DNA of 64,000 nt from Ignelater luminosus (GCA_011009095.1 VTPC01008821.1:186001-250000); one strand, 5' to 3'; counted from the stretch's first letter, positions 25,388 to 38,500 are shown. Numbers and translations are program-made. Notes: generated from the letters alone by a model not told the origin.

Positions 25388-26556
25388 CTCCAGAAGTCCT
25401 TCTGTATTTACACAAGTCAAAGAGTTCACCTACCTACCTACATTATTACAAATTAGAAAACCTCATCTCAGTGACTATCTCCGAAAAGCTTTCACAAACG
25501 CACCATATGCCATGATTCCAAAGAAAAAGGCTTGGTCTGATAACCACTAGTTTTGATACTTGGCCAAAGGCCTTTTCTATGGACCATATCTACCAGCACA
25601 TAATATTGTTATAAAGATCTATTAAATCGCTTTTTCCTTGTCATTAAAAATACAAAATTTCTTATTAAACACATTACAAATCCAAATGTACCCCTGTTGT
25701 TCATCATGTTAGCATTTGTTTTTTCAATTAATACTAACTGTCACCTTGCTAGAATTGCCCCCACCACAGTTTATACCTTACAGAATCAGTTGGATTACTT
25801 CCCCTACATTTTGTCTTCCACTTCAAGAAACTCGCGGTCTATGGGCAGAGCCCTATTTTCTGTCCAGAAGTAGAGGGATAAAAAACCTAACCTTAACCTT
25901 CAAAGAAATAATCTCATAAAAGATTGTATTATTTAAATAAAATCAACTTGCATATTCTGTAAGTGAATTAGTGAAATTGTTGAGTGTTGGTAAGTTACAT
26001 TAGTTGTGAAATTTGAATATCAACTGCATATATAACCTCTCCTACAAGCGTGCGGTCTACAGTTTAGCGTGCGCAGACCGAAAACCAGGAACACGAAAGA
26101 TCAAAAGAACCGCTCTGAGTGATCTAACTGATTCTGTAAGGTATAAACTGTGCCCCCACATATCCGAACTAAAAATCTTAGTATGGGCCTATGGAGCTAT
26201 GAGTAAACAAACTTGTAATTTTACTGATTCCATGGAAATAAGAATAAATACAAAGGATTTAGTTTTTTAATGCCATTTTATTTAAATAATATTTTGGTTT
26301 TTTTTTTCCATCTTCAGTTACTGTCACAGTCTTTTATAACTGAAAACCCAATTCATCAAAATTCTTATTCTTGGGCCTTTCAGCCATTTTGATTCAGGAA
26401 TCGTCTTGAACATCTTATTAATGATCTTACTAGACATTTTAGCTTATTTTAGCACCTGTGTTTACAGGTTAGGTTTAACGAAAAATGTGCAGAATCCTGC
26501 TTTATTTGCAAAGTTGACACATTGTTGACACGAAAATGTCAACAATCATTGCAATA
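25388..26556. other. Segment bracketed by 67-bp direct repeats, with an internal inverted repeat
   Basis: The segment holds a perfect 27-bp inverted repeat (25765-25791, CACAGTTTATACCTTACAGA and onwards; reverse copy 26126-26152). At its right edge is a 10-bp-stem hairpin (ATTGTTGACA-cgaaaa-TGTCAACAAT, 26521-26546). Two open frames (67 codons near 25716 and 85 near 26013) show no known domain. It could be an unrecognised non-autonomous element or a product of local duplication; I do not recognise its family. Confidence 0.4.
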
Positions 26557-26623
26557 GCATTTGACATTTAGATTGTCTTTGAATTTTTTAAACGATTGTG
26601 TATTTTAATTATAAATAATATTC
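26557..26623 (+). repeat. 67-bp perfect direct repeat, copy 2
   Basis: Identical over 67 bases to 25321-25387; identity stops abruptly at CCTCC versus ACTGG on the right. Perfect identity among heavily diverged neighbours implies a recent event or an assembly duplication. Confidence 0.95.
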
Positions 26624-29600
26624 ACTGGTGTCGAGCCTCTGGCAAATGGTTGAAATATAATGAAACTTATCGGTTGAATTCTTTTGGTACGGTATGGTTG
26701 CAACTGGGCTGGAAATGGAGTTGATGTCAAACGAAATATGGTTAATTAGAGAAGAATCTAGGCAACGAGGGCAAAACGTTTTTTTCCAGATATTTTGGTA
26801 GAGGGCTCTTTTTTTATTGACCTGAAATAATAAAAAAACAACAGAAACTGATCTAGACCTGGGGTGTGTTGAGATGTTTGCACAGAAGGATAGTATGGAA
26901 AGTTGCATAAAAACATTGACTGTTAAACTGTTGCTCGTAGATCGTACTTGCTGTAATCAATAGTTCTCGGTGCGGTACGTGTGAAGTCTTGTGAGCAGAA
27001 CTTCTTTTTGATCTTTTGTCGATTACAAGGAGTCTATGGTGGTTTTTCTTTTTTATTTTAAATATTGTATCAGATTTCTTATTTTGTTTTTTAGGTTGCC
27101 CTGCGTTACGTTGATGTTAAAGCCAGGTGACCAATGTAGTCGTGGCCAGGGATTAATGTAAAGACCTACTGCATTTGAACGACGAACTTCATGGCTTTTC
27201 GCAATACCGAAACTACGTTTTTAAACTTTTCTATGGAGTATTTGACGTCTGCTTTTATGCAGATGAACGTTGCTTGCAACTGGTGTGGTCGGTGACGTTG
27301 GCGGTTCCTTTCAGTTCTTGGTGAAGATCTTCTGGACTGTAAAGATGTTCATGAGATCGTGAATGATGCAAGCTTGATCACTTTTAGAATCCGCAGCTTG
27401 CGATGTTGATCACTTGGACAACGAAGACAATGGAGGATAGCTCGAACACTCCTTGGTGGGGTTGGGCAACATCGTGTCCGAAACATTAACAGTGATGGTA
27501 TTGTCTTGTCCTCTCCCTCTCTATGAGAGAATCTGTATCAATCTTCAACTGAATGGTTTTGCCTAGTTGGATAAGGATCAGGGGCGTGGGGACCTCGGGA
27601 CTGCCACTTATACGGTGAACAGAGATTATTGAGAAATCTCTGCAAGAAAGGCCTTCTAAGATCTTTACTGGAAGGTGAAGGATTTCCTAATTCTTTAGTC
27701 ATCAAGCAGGTTTTTAGTCTTGACGACGACGAGATGGTATTGGATGAGTTCTTTTGAGATACCCGTCCCTCAAGAATTGTCATCAGCTTGACCGTGTTCG
27801 ACTTAAGTGGAAACATGGGAAAACGCAACACCTTCACATCACAGTATTGCATGGCAATTGAACTTCTCGAAGACGGCAACTGACCGTTATTATGATTATA
27901 AAAGCGGGATCGCGGTCAGTAGCCACACAAGATGATTGTTGCTGTTGTTGTTACTCTTTGTAGTGAGGGGTAATAAATTCTCATGGAGATGGGCTGTTGC
28001 TGTTGAGTTCCATTTGAAAGAGCTCAGTCACTTAGATAGTCGCATTGATTGAGCTCCACCATGTCGAACTGAAGAGTATCCTAGATTTGTGGGTAGAATT
28101 TTTATATCCGTAAGACTCCCAAGGCACGTCTGTTCTTTTCGGTAGCTTGCGTAGAAGTCTAAATGTCAAATCGAAGTTTGTTGTCAATTGCTTAGTTGCG
28201 TTAATCCTGATGGCTCAGTCTTTCTTGTTTTAAATGCAACTAACTTCGAGTTGCCTTTTTTCTGTAAAAAAACAGTTATCTATTGAAAGTATTTCTTGCT
28301 GGTTCAATGAGTGCACGCTTATTAGCTGTTAAAATCCAGTGGAATGTCGACCATACTTGAATGTTAACGATTGGTAGCCGATGTAAGAGTAAACTCCTCT
28401 TCAACCGTAAAAGAATAGATTTTGTAGAGATTATCACGATAACTACTAATTCGCGGCAAAAACCGCGGAACTCGAACTACTAAGCAACACAGTAGCAGCG
28501 GAGAATGTTAGTATTAGTCTATTACTAACCGACCCGAGGAGGATAAATGGCAGTTTACGAATTATGGAGAATCGCTTAAAATTCGTGATTTGTTCTAATT
28601 GCATTTCAGTAGGTTTTTGTGACATCTCTGAAAAATGAAAAGTCGTAAAATAATTTAAAAACAAAACTCCATTAGTGTTTTGTTAATACTTTTCTAATTG
28701 AATTGCTTATAAACAAACGCAAAATCACAGCCACGCTCGATTAATTCATAAAAACATTTAAACGTAAAGTTTGTCTTTGTTTTGAATGAAATAATACAAA
28801 TTACTGTTTATGCTTTTAAAATTGCAAATCAAGTGCTATAATTATCTGAAAAAAAATAAATTTGTTGCATTAGTTGGAAAAAGTTGAGCTCATAATATGG
28901 AAATTAGAAAATAATGTAGCGACTAATTTTTCCTACGTTATCGCTAAATCAACCATCAAATGGAATTATCGCACTGGAAATTATTCAATTTATAACAGAA
29001 TGAGATTAAATTCATTGTGTGCGTGTAAAATTTGATTTTGTATTTACGTAGATTACAACTTTACGGTACATTAATCTAAATGGCGAGAATTAGTTTTAAA
29101 AAGTTTTCTTTTTTAAACTTTAAAAATGTCAAATTCAAAAATACGAATGCCTTATTAACATAAATCTTTTCTCATATTAAAGGTAATTTTCAGGTATAGG
29201 TATGTCTAGTTAAGCAGATAATTGACTCGACCGGTGCAATTAACGCTGCTGTCTGGATATTGTGGTTTTTGCCACAGAGCGTCCGTTAAATAATTGCCGG
29301 TGCACCAGTTCGCATTTAAATGTTATCATTAAATGCAATTTTTAATTCTGCAAAAGCTCGTTTTATAGAGACATATAAATGAGATCTTGGTCGCAAATCA
29401 GTAGGGTACTTATAAGTCTGCGTATTTGGCTAATTCTTGTTTTGTTGTTGTTAGTTTGCTTGCTTCTTCGTTTGTTATTACGTGTAGTAGGTCAGTAACT
29501 TCATATGACCAATTCTCAAAATAACCCATAATTAATTCATTAATACTAGATTCATTCCAACTTGTTTTTAAGATAAATTTGTGCAAGAAATTTAAAATAA

Positions 29601-30029
29601 ATTTCTATTGTTATAGTTAACATAACCTCTTGTTGCTCCTAGCCGTCTTAGAAGTTAATTTCAATTATCATTATTTTGGTAGTAATACTACTTGCCTTTG
29701 CCACAGTCAACTCTTGCACGGTGTTCCTAAATAATGAGATTTCTTAGCAACGAGAATGGGACGATTGTCTATTAGTACCATTTCCCAGAATGAAACTGAA
29801 ACTGAAAAACTCCTAAATTAGAAACTCAAACCAGGACAGACCAAGAGCGGCCTTTGGATCAGAAACCAAATTTAGATCCTGTACGAACATGACCTCGAAT
29901 CAAACAGTCATTCAGTTAGCGATGGAAATGTCGCCCAATCCATCTCGCTCAAGTAAGTCAAACAACTACCAAATGCCTTTGGGAGACATCTAATTCACTA
30001 GATGTGAGCAAAAATCAGCTCAAGTACCT
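26624..30029. other. Intronic sequence; GC-richer block 27000-28150
   Basis: About 27000-28150 is richer in G and C than its surroundings. Open frames there (for example 113 codons on the minus strand, 27538-27879) have no domain I can identify, and stops interrupt every frame. It may be a decayed transposon of unknown type. A possible stem-loop at 29230-29318 is listed separately. Confidence 0.4.
29230..29318. other. Imperfect stem-loop of ~85 nt
   Basis: Outer arms CCGGTGCAATTAACG (left) and CGTTAAATAATTGCCGGTGC (right) pair with two bulges. An inner TTGTGG-tttttg-CCACAG hairpin forms the tip. The patch is GC-richer than the intron around it. It could be a structured or regulatory element; the large bulges argue against a standard microRNA precursor. 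Confidence 0.25.
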
Positions 30030-32000
30030 TTGTTTAAAAGACGAAACTGAAAAGCCATTTTCTGACATAGCGTCTATTCTGATTCGATCTCTCTGGCCCA
30101 AATGAATCAAAAATTTGAAACCAAGAGTAGCGTTTGAATCAGAAACCAAGTTTAGACATCAACCTATCAGAAAATTACCTCAAGCCACCAACTATTCATT
30201 CTTAATACTTTTCCTTAATCTAGTTGCTAAGAGACATTTCCGGTGGTATTAAAATACCACTATGAATTCTTACTCCTTACAGTATCATTCGATCTTCCAG
30301 GCCTAAACAACCCGAAAACTGATGTCTAACGCCTTTGTTTCAAAAACGAAAATAAAAAGTCAAATTATTGAGTAAATACAATTTTTCTGGCCCAACGAAT
30401 AGAGTTTGCAGGAAATTCCTGAAACAGAAGAATTCTGCTACTTTTCTTGAATTCAGTTTGTAATGGATCTCTCAAGATGTGCTACACTAAAGGTTCTGGT
30501 CCGAAGTCATCTAATCTCTTAAACGCCTTTGTTCCCAAGACGAAGCTAAGCAAGCATTTTCTGACCATAGCGAAGGTCTTGTCAGTATCCTCTATATCTT
30601 AATAACTTTGGACTCAGAGCAACGTCATTTAATCAAAGATCTGCAAACTACGTAGCCAGTGAAGATAGATTTATCAATATCTTGCATGAAGATCAAAAGC
30701 AGCCTTTGGGCAAGAAGTCAATAGCATAAAACCCGGTAGGGGATAACCGAAATATATCAATAAATGTACTTAACTATTAGAGAACTCTCTCGAGCCCCAC
30801 AACGGGACCAAATTATGTTGAATCTACATAGAGTCCAAGCACTGGCTTCAAATCAGAAACCAGATTTAGATATTGTCTTTTGTTGGTAGCATAAAAGCAT
30901 CAATCAACGAATGTGCAGCGTTGCAGAAAACCTCTCAAGTAGGAACTATTCAAAAGATTAGGTGATTTAATCTGACACTTTTCCTGAATCCAGATGCAAC
31001 TTAACAGTAGGAATCGGTTCCAATCCAATGCAGCAATAGATAAGTACTATTAAATTCCTTTGTTGCAAAAGCGAAGTTAAGAAATCATGTTTTGGCCATA
31101 GTGTAGATTCTTTTGACCAAAGCAATTTTATTTAATTTTGCTGACCTAAATAAGCCAGAGACTACTAAAACTAGGTAGCCAACGGAAATACATTTATCAG
31201 TGTTTCGAACAAGAAAACCAAGATCAGAAACCATATTCAGCCCATAGCACAGAATTCGTACATAACCCCAAAGGCCATAACGTAGATCCCAATTGCCGTT
31301 TGATTCTTCCGGAGCTACTGGATCTAATAACAGCAGAACTATGCTGTCTAACCCACATAGAGACAGTACATGACTCCTACCCAGAATAGTCATACAGTCA
31401 ATTAATAGATTTAGCAAGAAATCCCTCAGACAGAAACTTAGCTGTTTAAAAATTGACATGTTGGAAGATCTATTCTGATTCTCAATAATGAATCTATCAA
31501 GATGAACACCAAGAGCCATTTTCTGGCCAATACCGCTATAAATTCGAAATCCGAATATTATCAATCTTTTCTGGTCCAAGGAAGCCAAATTATGGTGGCA
31601 TTACGTAATCAAACATCAAACTCGTTTGTTCCAAAGGCCAAGTTAAGAGATCATTCTTGGCCATAGCTTTAATCTTTTTACACAGAACAACTTCATTTAA
31701 TTTTCCTGGTCCAAATGAGCCAAAGATTCTTCTGATTCAAAGGGCGTCCGCAGCAACTATAAACTCAGAATAGCACCCAATCAACGAATCTGAAATTTTG
31801 CAGATAATCCTTCAATCGGAAACTTCTATTTAAAAGTTGATGGTTTGTTCTGATATTTTTCTTGAATGCAGTAGTAATGGTAATCAAGATGTATACTGAG
31901 AAGCAGTTCCCGTCCAGTGTACTATGAATCTAACGCTCTAAAGACGAAATTAAAAGACAATTTTAAGGCTTATTCAATCGAGTGCCCAATTTATTAATGG
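30030..32000. repeat. Decayed long-period repeat array (~280 bp, irregular)
   Basis: Blocks of the form CCTTTGTTnCAAAAnCGAAGTTAAGnnATCATTTTCTGGCCATAG recur at about 30032, 30330, 30521, 31060, 31626 and 31945. They are often followed by a TTTTCTGGTCCAAATGAGCC-like block and GATCAGAAACCAnATTTAGA. Spacings (298, 191, 539, 566 and 319 bp) suggest a unit near 280 bp with lost or unrecognisable copies. A 167-codon minus-strand open frame (31085-31588) crosses the array and has no known domain, so it is treated as chance. Confidence 0.6.
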
Positions 32001-34389
32001 TTTACAAAATCTAGAACTAGAGGCTAGGTTTAGAAACTCGTCAGGAGATGATCGCAAACTTAGAGTAGTGTCATCCAATCTTTTATTTCAAGTAATCTAA
32101 GGAATAACTCAGCTAATGGAAATGGATATCTCAATGTACTTAATTGTTAGATAGAGACCTAGAGCGATCTTTGATCCAAAGAGTCGATTTCGGACCATAG
32201 AGTAAACCCTGTCAGTACTCTATGCTCTGCTGTAAACTCGAATCCAGAGCAATGAATCTTTCTGCCTCAAGAATAATCTGAGGATCATAATTAATGCAGA
32301 ACTGCAGAAAACTTAAATTTGTTTAAATTGTTTGCTTTGGTGTAGAAGATTATAATTACTAATTGTTAAGTTAATTGAAAGTACAAATTTGGGCGTTCAA
32401 TTATAAACATACAAATTTGTTTGAACAATTAAGGTTGAAAATGCGGAAAAAATCTTTTATTATTCTAATTCGCTGTAATTAAAATAAATTGTATCTAATT
32501 GGGAATAACATATGATCTTATAATAAAATAGGCCAGTTACACCCAAGTGATATTAAATAATTTTTTTATGGAGAGGAGGTTATCGCACAGGAACTCGTAA
32601 ACGATTTTATATAAACCGGTATTTATGATTTAATGTGGACTAATTATTTTAATAAATCCCACACCTAAGGCACCAACTGAACTAGCTCCTAACCATTAAT
32701 AAATGGGTACTTTATTCTCTTACGTAATACATTATGTTACAAGGCTTGTGAAAATTGTATCGTAAATGGAAGAGAAAGGAAAAAAACCAACATTACATCT
32801 CAAATTTTTGTCTCGAAATAACTAATAAATCAAATAAGTGCCTACTTAAAACTAAAAACTCAATTAAAACCGACCGAGAATTTCCTCAAATCTAATTCAA
32901 TAAGTCTTTATCAAAACAATTCAATCTCAGTTTAAATTGAAACATTAAACTAAACTAGCAACTGTTAATTCGATAGTCAATTATTAACTTCCTAACCTCA
33001 AATATCACTCAACTAATATTTAAATGGGATCAAGAAACACGCGTAGGCGCAAATAATTTAGTTGTCATTATTTTCATAGCCTACTCGTCAGGTTTTATAA
33101 TAATATTAGTGTACGTATTAAAAACATTATTATAAGTGAAAGCGAACCTGTAGGAAATAAAAATTGCTTAAGTAACTTGTTCTAACCATATTTTAAATAT
33201 TGAAAAATGAACTCGGATACATTAAAGGGGCGGGTTTGGAAATCTTGATATTTTTTGTTTATATTTTTATTGTTTATTTAAGGAATCTGATAGGGTTCAA
33301 CAGGTTAGAATATGTATACCTACGCCACTGGTGAATCCTAAATATTTATCTTTAAATATGAGTAAATACACAAAATGTATGTCTACTAAAAGAAGGAACA
33401 AGCAAGCATATCAGGTAAAGTAAATTTAAATATTTTATCGTTTAAATATTGAACAAACGAAAACGGATTTGAGTTTACACACGGTAGCAAATGTCTAATA
33501 TTTATTTTGACAAATATTATTGAGGCGAGAAAACGAAATTACTTTTAATTTTTTTTCGTTACACTTTCCCTTGATCTACCTCATCACATACACAAAAGGC
33601 GGATAAACAAGTTGTTTATAATGGAATAAAAACGACATACTACACACACGCGGCAAAATTAACATTTGACATCTTAATATGGGCGGAACGTTAATCATCT
33701 TGAACTTTAACTTTCAGTGGACTTTTTACACTTAGGACGCGTTAAAGTCTTATCGGAATTCACGATATGTCGCTTTTATAATGCATAGGCGATGCAAAAA
33801 CGTTAATTCTAAATTGCGAAATTATGCACGAGATATCTTCGAGGCTAATCTTAATGTATCCTACGTATATACACATTTATATATACATAGGTTTTTTCTT
33901 TTTGCTTTTTTTTCTAATTTAAGAGTACCCTTGGCTAATATCAGCAATTTATATGCAACATTCCTGGTTTTATTTCCTTCAGTTAGGTTTAATTTAATTC
34001 TACTGGTCAACAAGAAATTTTATTAGATGCAGATTATGATGTTTTTTATATTGATATGGAGTGACTAGAAACATAATTGATTGCTAATAATGTAAACAAT
34101 TGCATAACGCACATGAAAAGAATAATAAATAGCTTAGGTTGCATGTTTTATCAATATTAAACGATTGCGGAAAGTTTGATCTACATATAGGCTGTGACTA
34201 GTAAAATGTATGAATACATAACCTATAATAATCATGCATTAGTTGCAGATTTATCTTTCTGTACTGTCGTTTTGGAAAAAAGTCTTACTTGGAATCATTC
34301 AAGCTTTTTGGCCTTGATTTCCTTGCGCCTCCCTCTCTTCTTAAATTCGATGCATGAAGAATATCTAGGGCACCATCCGCTAACTTGAA
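32001..34389. other. AT-rich intronic sequence
   Basis: No gene recognised. A CTACGCCACTGG string at 33322-33333 resembles the ends of some insect DNA transposons (CAGTGGCGTAG on the minus strand), but no partner end was found. Confidence 0.4.
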
Positions 34390-35225
34390 TTTTGCTTGTT
34401 GGTCCCAAATTTCGAAAAAAGATTGAGTCAAGATCGACGAGTTACAACAGCAAGACACCAAAATTGCAGTTTTGGATCCTTGAACTGGCATGTTGATTCC
34501 ATCAACCTCGAAACTGCTAACAAAATCTTTTTGAGACTCGATTTAACGTTATTCACTTGTAAGCGAAACCGGCAATTTTCAGTATTTGATAGCAAGAAAG
34601 AAATCGATTGTTGGCTGCGCTATTCTTGAGCTCTACAAAAAATTGGGTCAAAACTACTTAATAAACCTTGCAAGTCCATAAGAGCAAAAGCAACGCAACG
34701 AATAATCGCAGCATGACTTAAATTAGTTTTTGTTCTTGCCCAGATAGAAATTCCGGAACTGATCAAATAATCAAATGTTTTCATGTTCTCAAAACGACCG
34801 AAGCCACCAACACACCAAAACTACATTTTTAATCCTGTAACTCTTACATCAATATCAAAACAACTAACAAGATCCTTGTCAATCGTTTGGACGATATTCC
34901 ATTTTGAGCAAAGCAGGCAATCTTTAATATTCGATAGAAAGAAGTTGACCGCGTTAATCTTGTTTCTTGGTTCTGAATTTTGCAAAAAATCGAGTTAAAC
35001 CTACTTGAACCTTATAAGACAAAAGTGACGCTAGTGCAGAATTACCAAATGACATCAATTTGCTTTTGGGCTTGCGTCTATAATGGCAAGAATGAAATCT
35101 CTAGGACATTATCAAGTTACATCTTGCATCTTGTAACTGTTGCGATTTAAGACATCAGCTGTTGACCGCATTGATTTTGCTTCTTGGGTTTTGCAAATAG
35201 TTCAGTCAGAAAGGACCTTATGGAA
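34390..35225. repeat. Three decayed copies of a ~350-bp repeat
   Basis: Copy 1 (about 34390-34660) and copy 2 (about 34780-35010) align in order: CACCAAAATTGCAGTTTT / CACCAAAACTACATTTTT; GGCAATTTTCAGTATTTGAT / GGCAATCTTTAATATTCGAT (346 bp apart); then an AAGAAATCGATTG / AAGAAGTTGACCG block and a GCAAAAAATnGnGT end. A shortened third copy (about 35100-35220) repeats GTTGACCGCATTGATTTTGC and CTTCTTGGGTTTTGCAAA. Copies are diverged by substitutions and indels. Confidence 0.65.
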
Positions 35226-38200
35226 ATAACAACTCAAGTCTATTCAAGCAAGAGTGATGCTCATATCGAATTTATTTTTGAATAAAAACATCTCGGAACA
35301 AATCCAAAATGTGTCTTTTTGCAAAATCTAAGATAATGATGTCCAATGTTCACCATTTCTGTTTTCTTTGTTTTGCCAAGACCATTATCCTAGAAGGATT
35401 TTGAAAAGATTTTGGTTTCATCACTTGGAATGTTTTTTTCTAAGTTTGTAAGGAATTTAGACCTCCAAATGAAAAAAAAGGTGTTTTGGAACAAAGATCA
35501 TTCCAAACATGTTCAAATTGTCATTCACTTCACTTTTTCTCTTCAAATTCTCGTTACAGTCCATTCCCAAAGTAGGTAGTGAAGCACAGGTATCTTGATC
35601 ATGCTTTGGTTTTCTATGATGAATGCTTGCAGGATTGAATTGTTTTGTTTTCCCATATTTTTGCAAAATGGGTACGAAACGATTTCCATACTCATAGATT
35701 TCATTCGTGGTAAGTCTAAAATCGTTTTAGGAATTTTCCCACATGTATCTTCTCCCTTTGCAAGGATCTTTCTTGCTCAAAGCAATCCTCATCGAACTTG
35801 AATATTTGATGGAGCAGTGCTAAGAGATTTAGACACTATTCTTACACATACCAAGAGGTAATATTGTATTGATTTGCGTTTTTTTTTAAATTTCTCCCTA
35901 ATATGATGTAGACTATGGTTTTTGATTATTGAACAAAATCTTGAAAGAAGCAGCAAATTTCAAATTTTTAACGATCGTGACTTCCATTTGTTTTGGCCAT
36001 GGGAAAAAGGAATTCTAAAATGGAGACTTTCATTTAGTGTTTGTAAGAAAAATCTGTTTTTCTTGGTGTCTTGGACTGGAGGAATATCTATATCATCTCA
36101 AAAGTTATTTCCTATAGTAAGTTTTCTATCAATGAAATCCAAGAATAACCAAGGGGTTAAGAACCCAATTAAAGAAAATCTTTTGTTTCGGATTACAGTA
36201 ATAGATGACACATAATTATTCCATCCCGTTGACCGGTTATAAAAATTACAAATCAATCAAGACTGTATTAATAGGAATAATCAACGGCAATTATGAAGCA
36301 AAAATGCTGAAATTCTTTTGTACCGATGACGGACAATAATACTCACCTGCTCTAATCAGAAAACACTTGACGTTTTAACTTTAAATTTCCTTTTGTACAA
36401 ATTTCTTTTGCTTGAAGATAAAACGCGTCATATTCTATACATCGTTTGCGAGAAATATTCTTGCGGCTCTTGCACCTATTGTTGGCCTACCAATAAAAAG
36501 GTAACCTTAGCTGTTGTAAATAAAATATAAAAATGTGCAAACTCACTTCCACTACACAACATTTTCTAACTATTCAACGCATACACAAAAACTTCCCTAC
36601 AACGTTCCCGTTCCCACAAAATTTATTCTAATTAAAATTCGTCGATCAATTTGTTAACCCATTTTAATAAGTTATATTAGATAATAAAATGACACATAGA
36701 CCCAAAAAAAACTTGAAACTAACAAAAAAGGAATCGTTAGGTATTATAAAAAGACAAAGTAAAAGAATCTGTGAAATAACAAGATTCGGACAACACTCCG
36801 ATTGGCCATAAAGTTAAAACTGTATACATATTCTCTTTCGATATTGAGATGTAAATTGGAGGCTGGACGCTCTTAGTGTTAATGCGTATGTTTGTAGAAC
36901 TTGATTCCATAATAGAGCCGCATTCCTAAGACAGAGGCAACCACATATTGACGACACTGACCACTGAAATTGTGAGGTTATCAAAGTTTAACTTAAAAAC
37001 AAGAAAAAAACTTCAGCGTTTCCTTCTAATTATTCTTATTTCATTTTTATACAAAACTCTAAAAAGGTTTTTCTCCAGTGTTCAAAACTATTAATCGAAT
37101 TTTCTCCAGTGTGAAATAAATATTATTCTCGAATCAATTGAAACAACGAAAATAATTAGATGCAGAACGAAAAATGCATAGTAAAATTGCATTTACTAAC
37201 GACCGGAGCTAATAAAGTTGTATACAGGCAAGATGGATGGCCTGCGCGGGTAGTAATGAAATCTCATCAAAAAGTTAATCTAAAAATTGTTTTTCAAATG
37301 ATTGATGTTCTGACGTTATTTATCTTTTTGTATCATTTATTCTAGATTTTTATGCTCAGTTGTTTTAAGATAAGACAAAATCTTGAGCTATCTTTTTTGT
37401 TTTCTAATTAAAAAATATTTTGAATACGTAAAGTACGCATAACCTAAAAATGAAAAGGTATTGGGATAAATGCCCCTAATCTATAATTATAGCCGTTTTA
37501 GAACTAAAACTCTAAGCTTCATTAAATTGTATCATCTCCACCTAAATGAAATCCATTAAATTCCATTTCAATAGAATTTGGAGAAAATTCTTAACCTTCT
37601 TGGTTTTCTCCCGATAGGCGGAAATAGCAAATCTGCTAACTCTAGATGTTTAGAATTGCCGAGCTTGCATGAAAAGGAATCATTTAGAAATTACATCAAG
37701 GCCATTGGTAGCTTTAGTTACTTTTTCAATTGCTCTTGCCGGACCAAAAAGAAAACAAAAGTAGTTTGGATCTAAAACCAAATTGGCGTTCGGTGCAAAC
37801 TTTTACTTTTCCATAATTCTGACTTTTAAAACTTCTGTGAGTCAATCAAAAGTTAGACGAATATGAGACAATTAATGCCTGAAAACAATTAGAAACTAAA
37901 TTTTGCACGTTTTACCTGAACTTCCTAGAGGGCCCTACAGAGGAGAAATAAAAAACTTCTAGATAGTTAATAAACGCCAAGGAAGTTCGGATTTACATAT
38001 TTTGGCGAGAAAAACAAGTCGAAATATCTTGAGCACTGCTAAGTTCACAAGAATTAAACACTTGGATCAGACAAAAAAAGAAAGTTGGAAGCTTCGATCA
38101 TCGACATTTGGTCAATGTAAGAAATTGCATATGGAAATCTCAAAGCTAAAAAGTTGATCATGACCTAATTCAAGACTCCACACCACTCTTGATTATTTGG

Positions 38201-38269
38201 GCGAGCTAAATCTGAACACCAAAAGCATCACAATTTGATTGTGGCTTTTGTAGAGCGAAAAATTTATTC
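35226..38269. other. AT-rich intronic sequence
   Basis: Short chance open frames only; no transposon ends or RNA genes recognised. Confidence 0.4.
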
Positions 38270-38500
38270 CAGGCTTTTTCAATAGTGCAATGTGATAGAT
38301 ACAGCTTTGAACTCAGTCGATGATTAAAAACAAAAAGTAGAAAATTTTAAAAAGTTTACCGTTCTAATTTTCTATTGAATTTTAATCAATTAAGCCTCAA
38401 AACGAGCAGTAAAAAGTCTATTTTAGGCTTCTTCAGCAATTTAATAGACCAAGGTCTAACCTTCGTCGATAACTCCAAACAAAAGCAGAAAATAAAGCAA
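38270..38500. repeat. Two diverged copies of a ~150-bp repeat
   Basis: CAGGCTTTTTCAATAGTGCAA at about 38270, ending ACAAAAAGTAGAAAA, matches TTAGGCTTCTTCAGCAATTTA at about 38420, ending ACAAAAGCAGAAAA. Both have a TCnnTCGATnA block between. Spacing is about 149 bp. Confidence 0.45.

Noticed and set aside
27000-27900. GC-richer block with stretches faintly like retrotransposon reverse transcriptase
   Set aside because: The faint similarities fall on opposite strands and lack the YxDD-type catalytic motif, and stops are frequent. I could not support a retroelement call.
28451-28472. TTCGCGGcaaaaaCCGCGGAA hairpin as a terminator or RNA element
   Set aside because: It is short, imperfect and isolated, with no gene ending nearby; a chance palindrome is the simplest reading.
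31085-31588. 167-codon minus-strand open frame
   Set aside because: It lies in the 30-32 kb repeat array, has no recognisable domain, and is better explained as a chance frame through a repeat.
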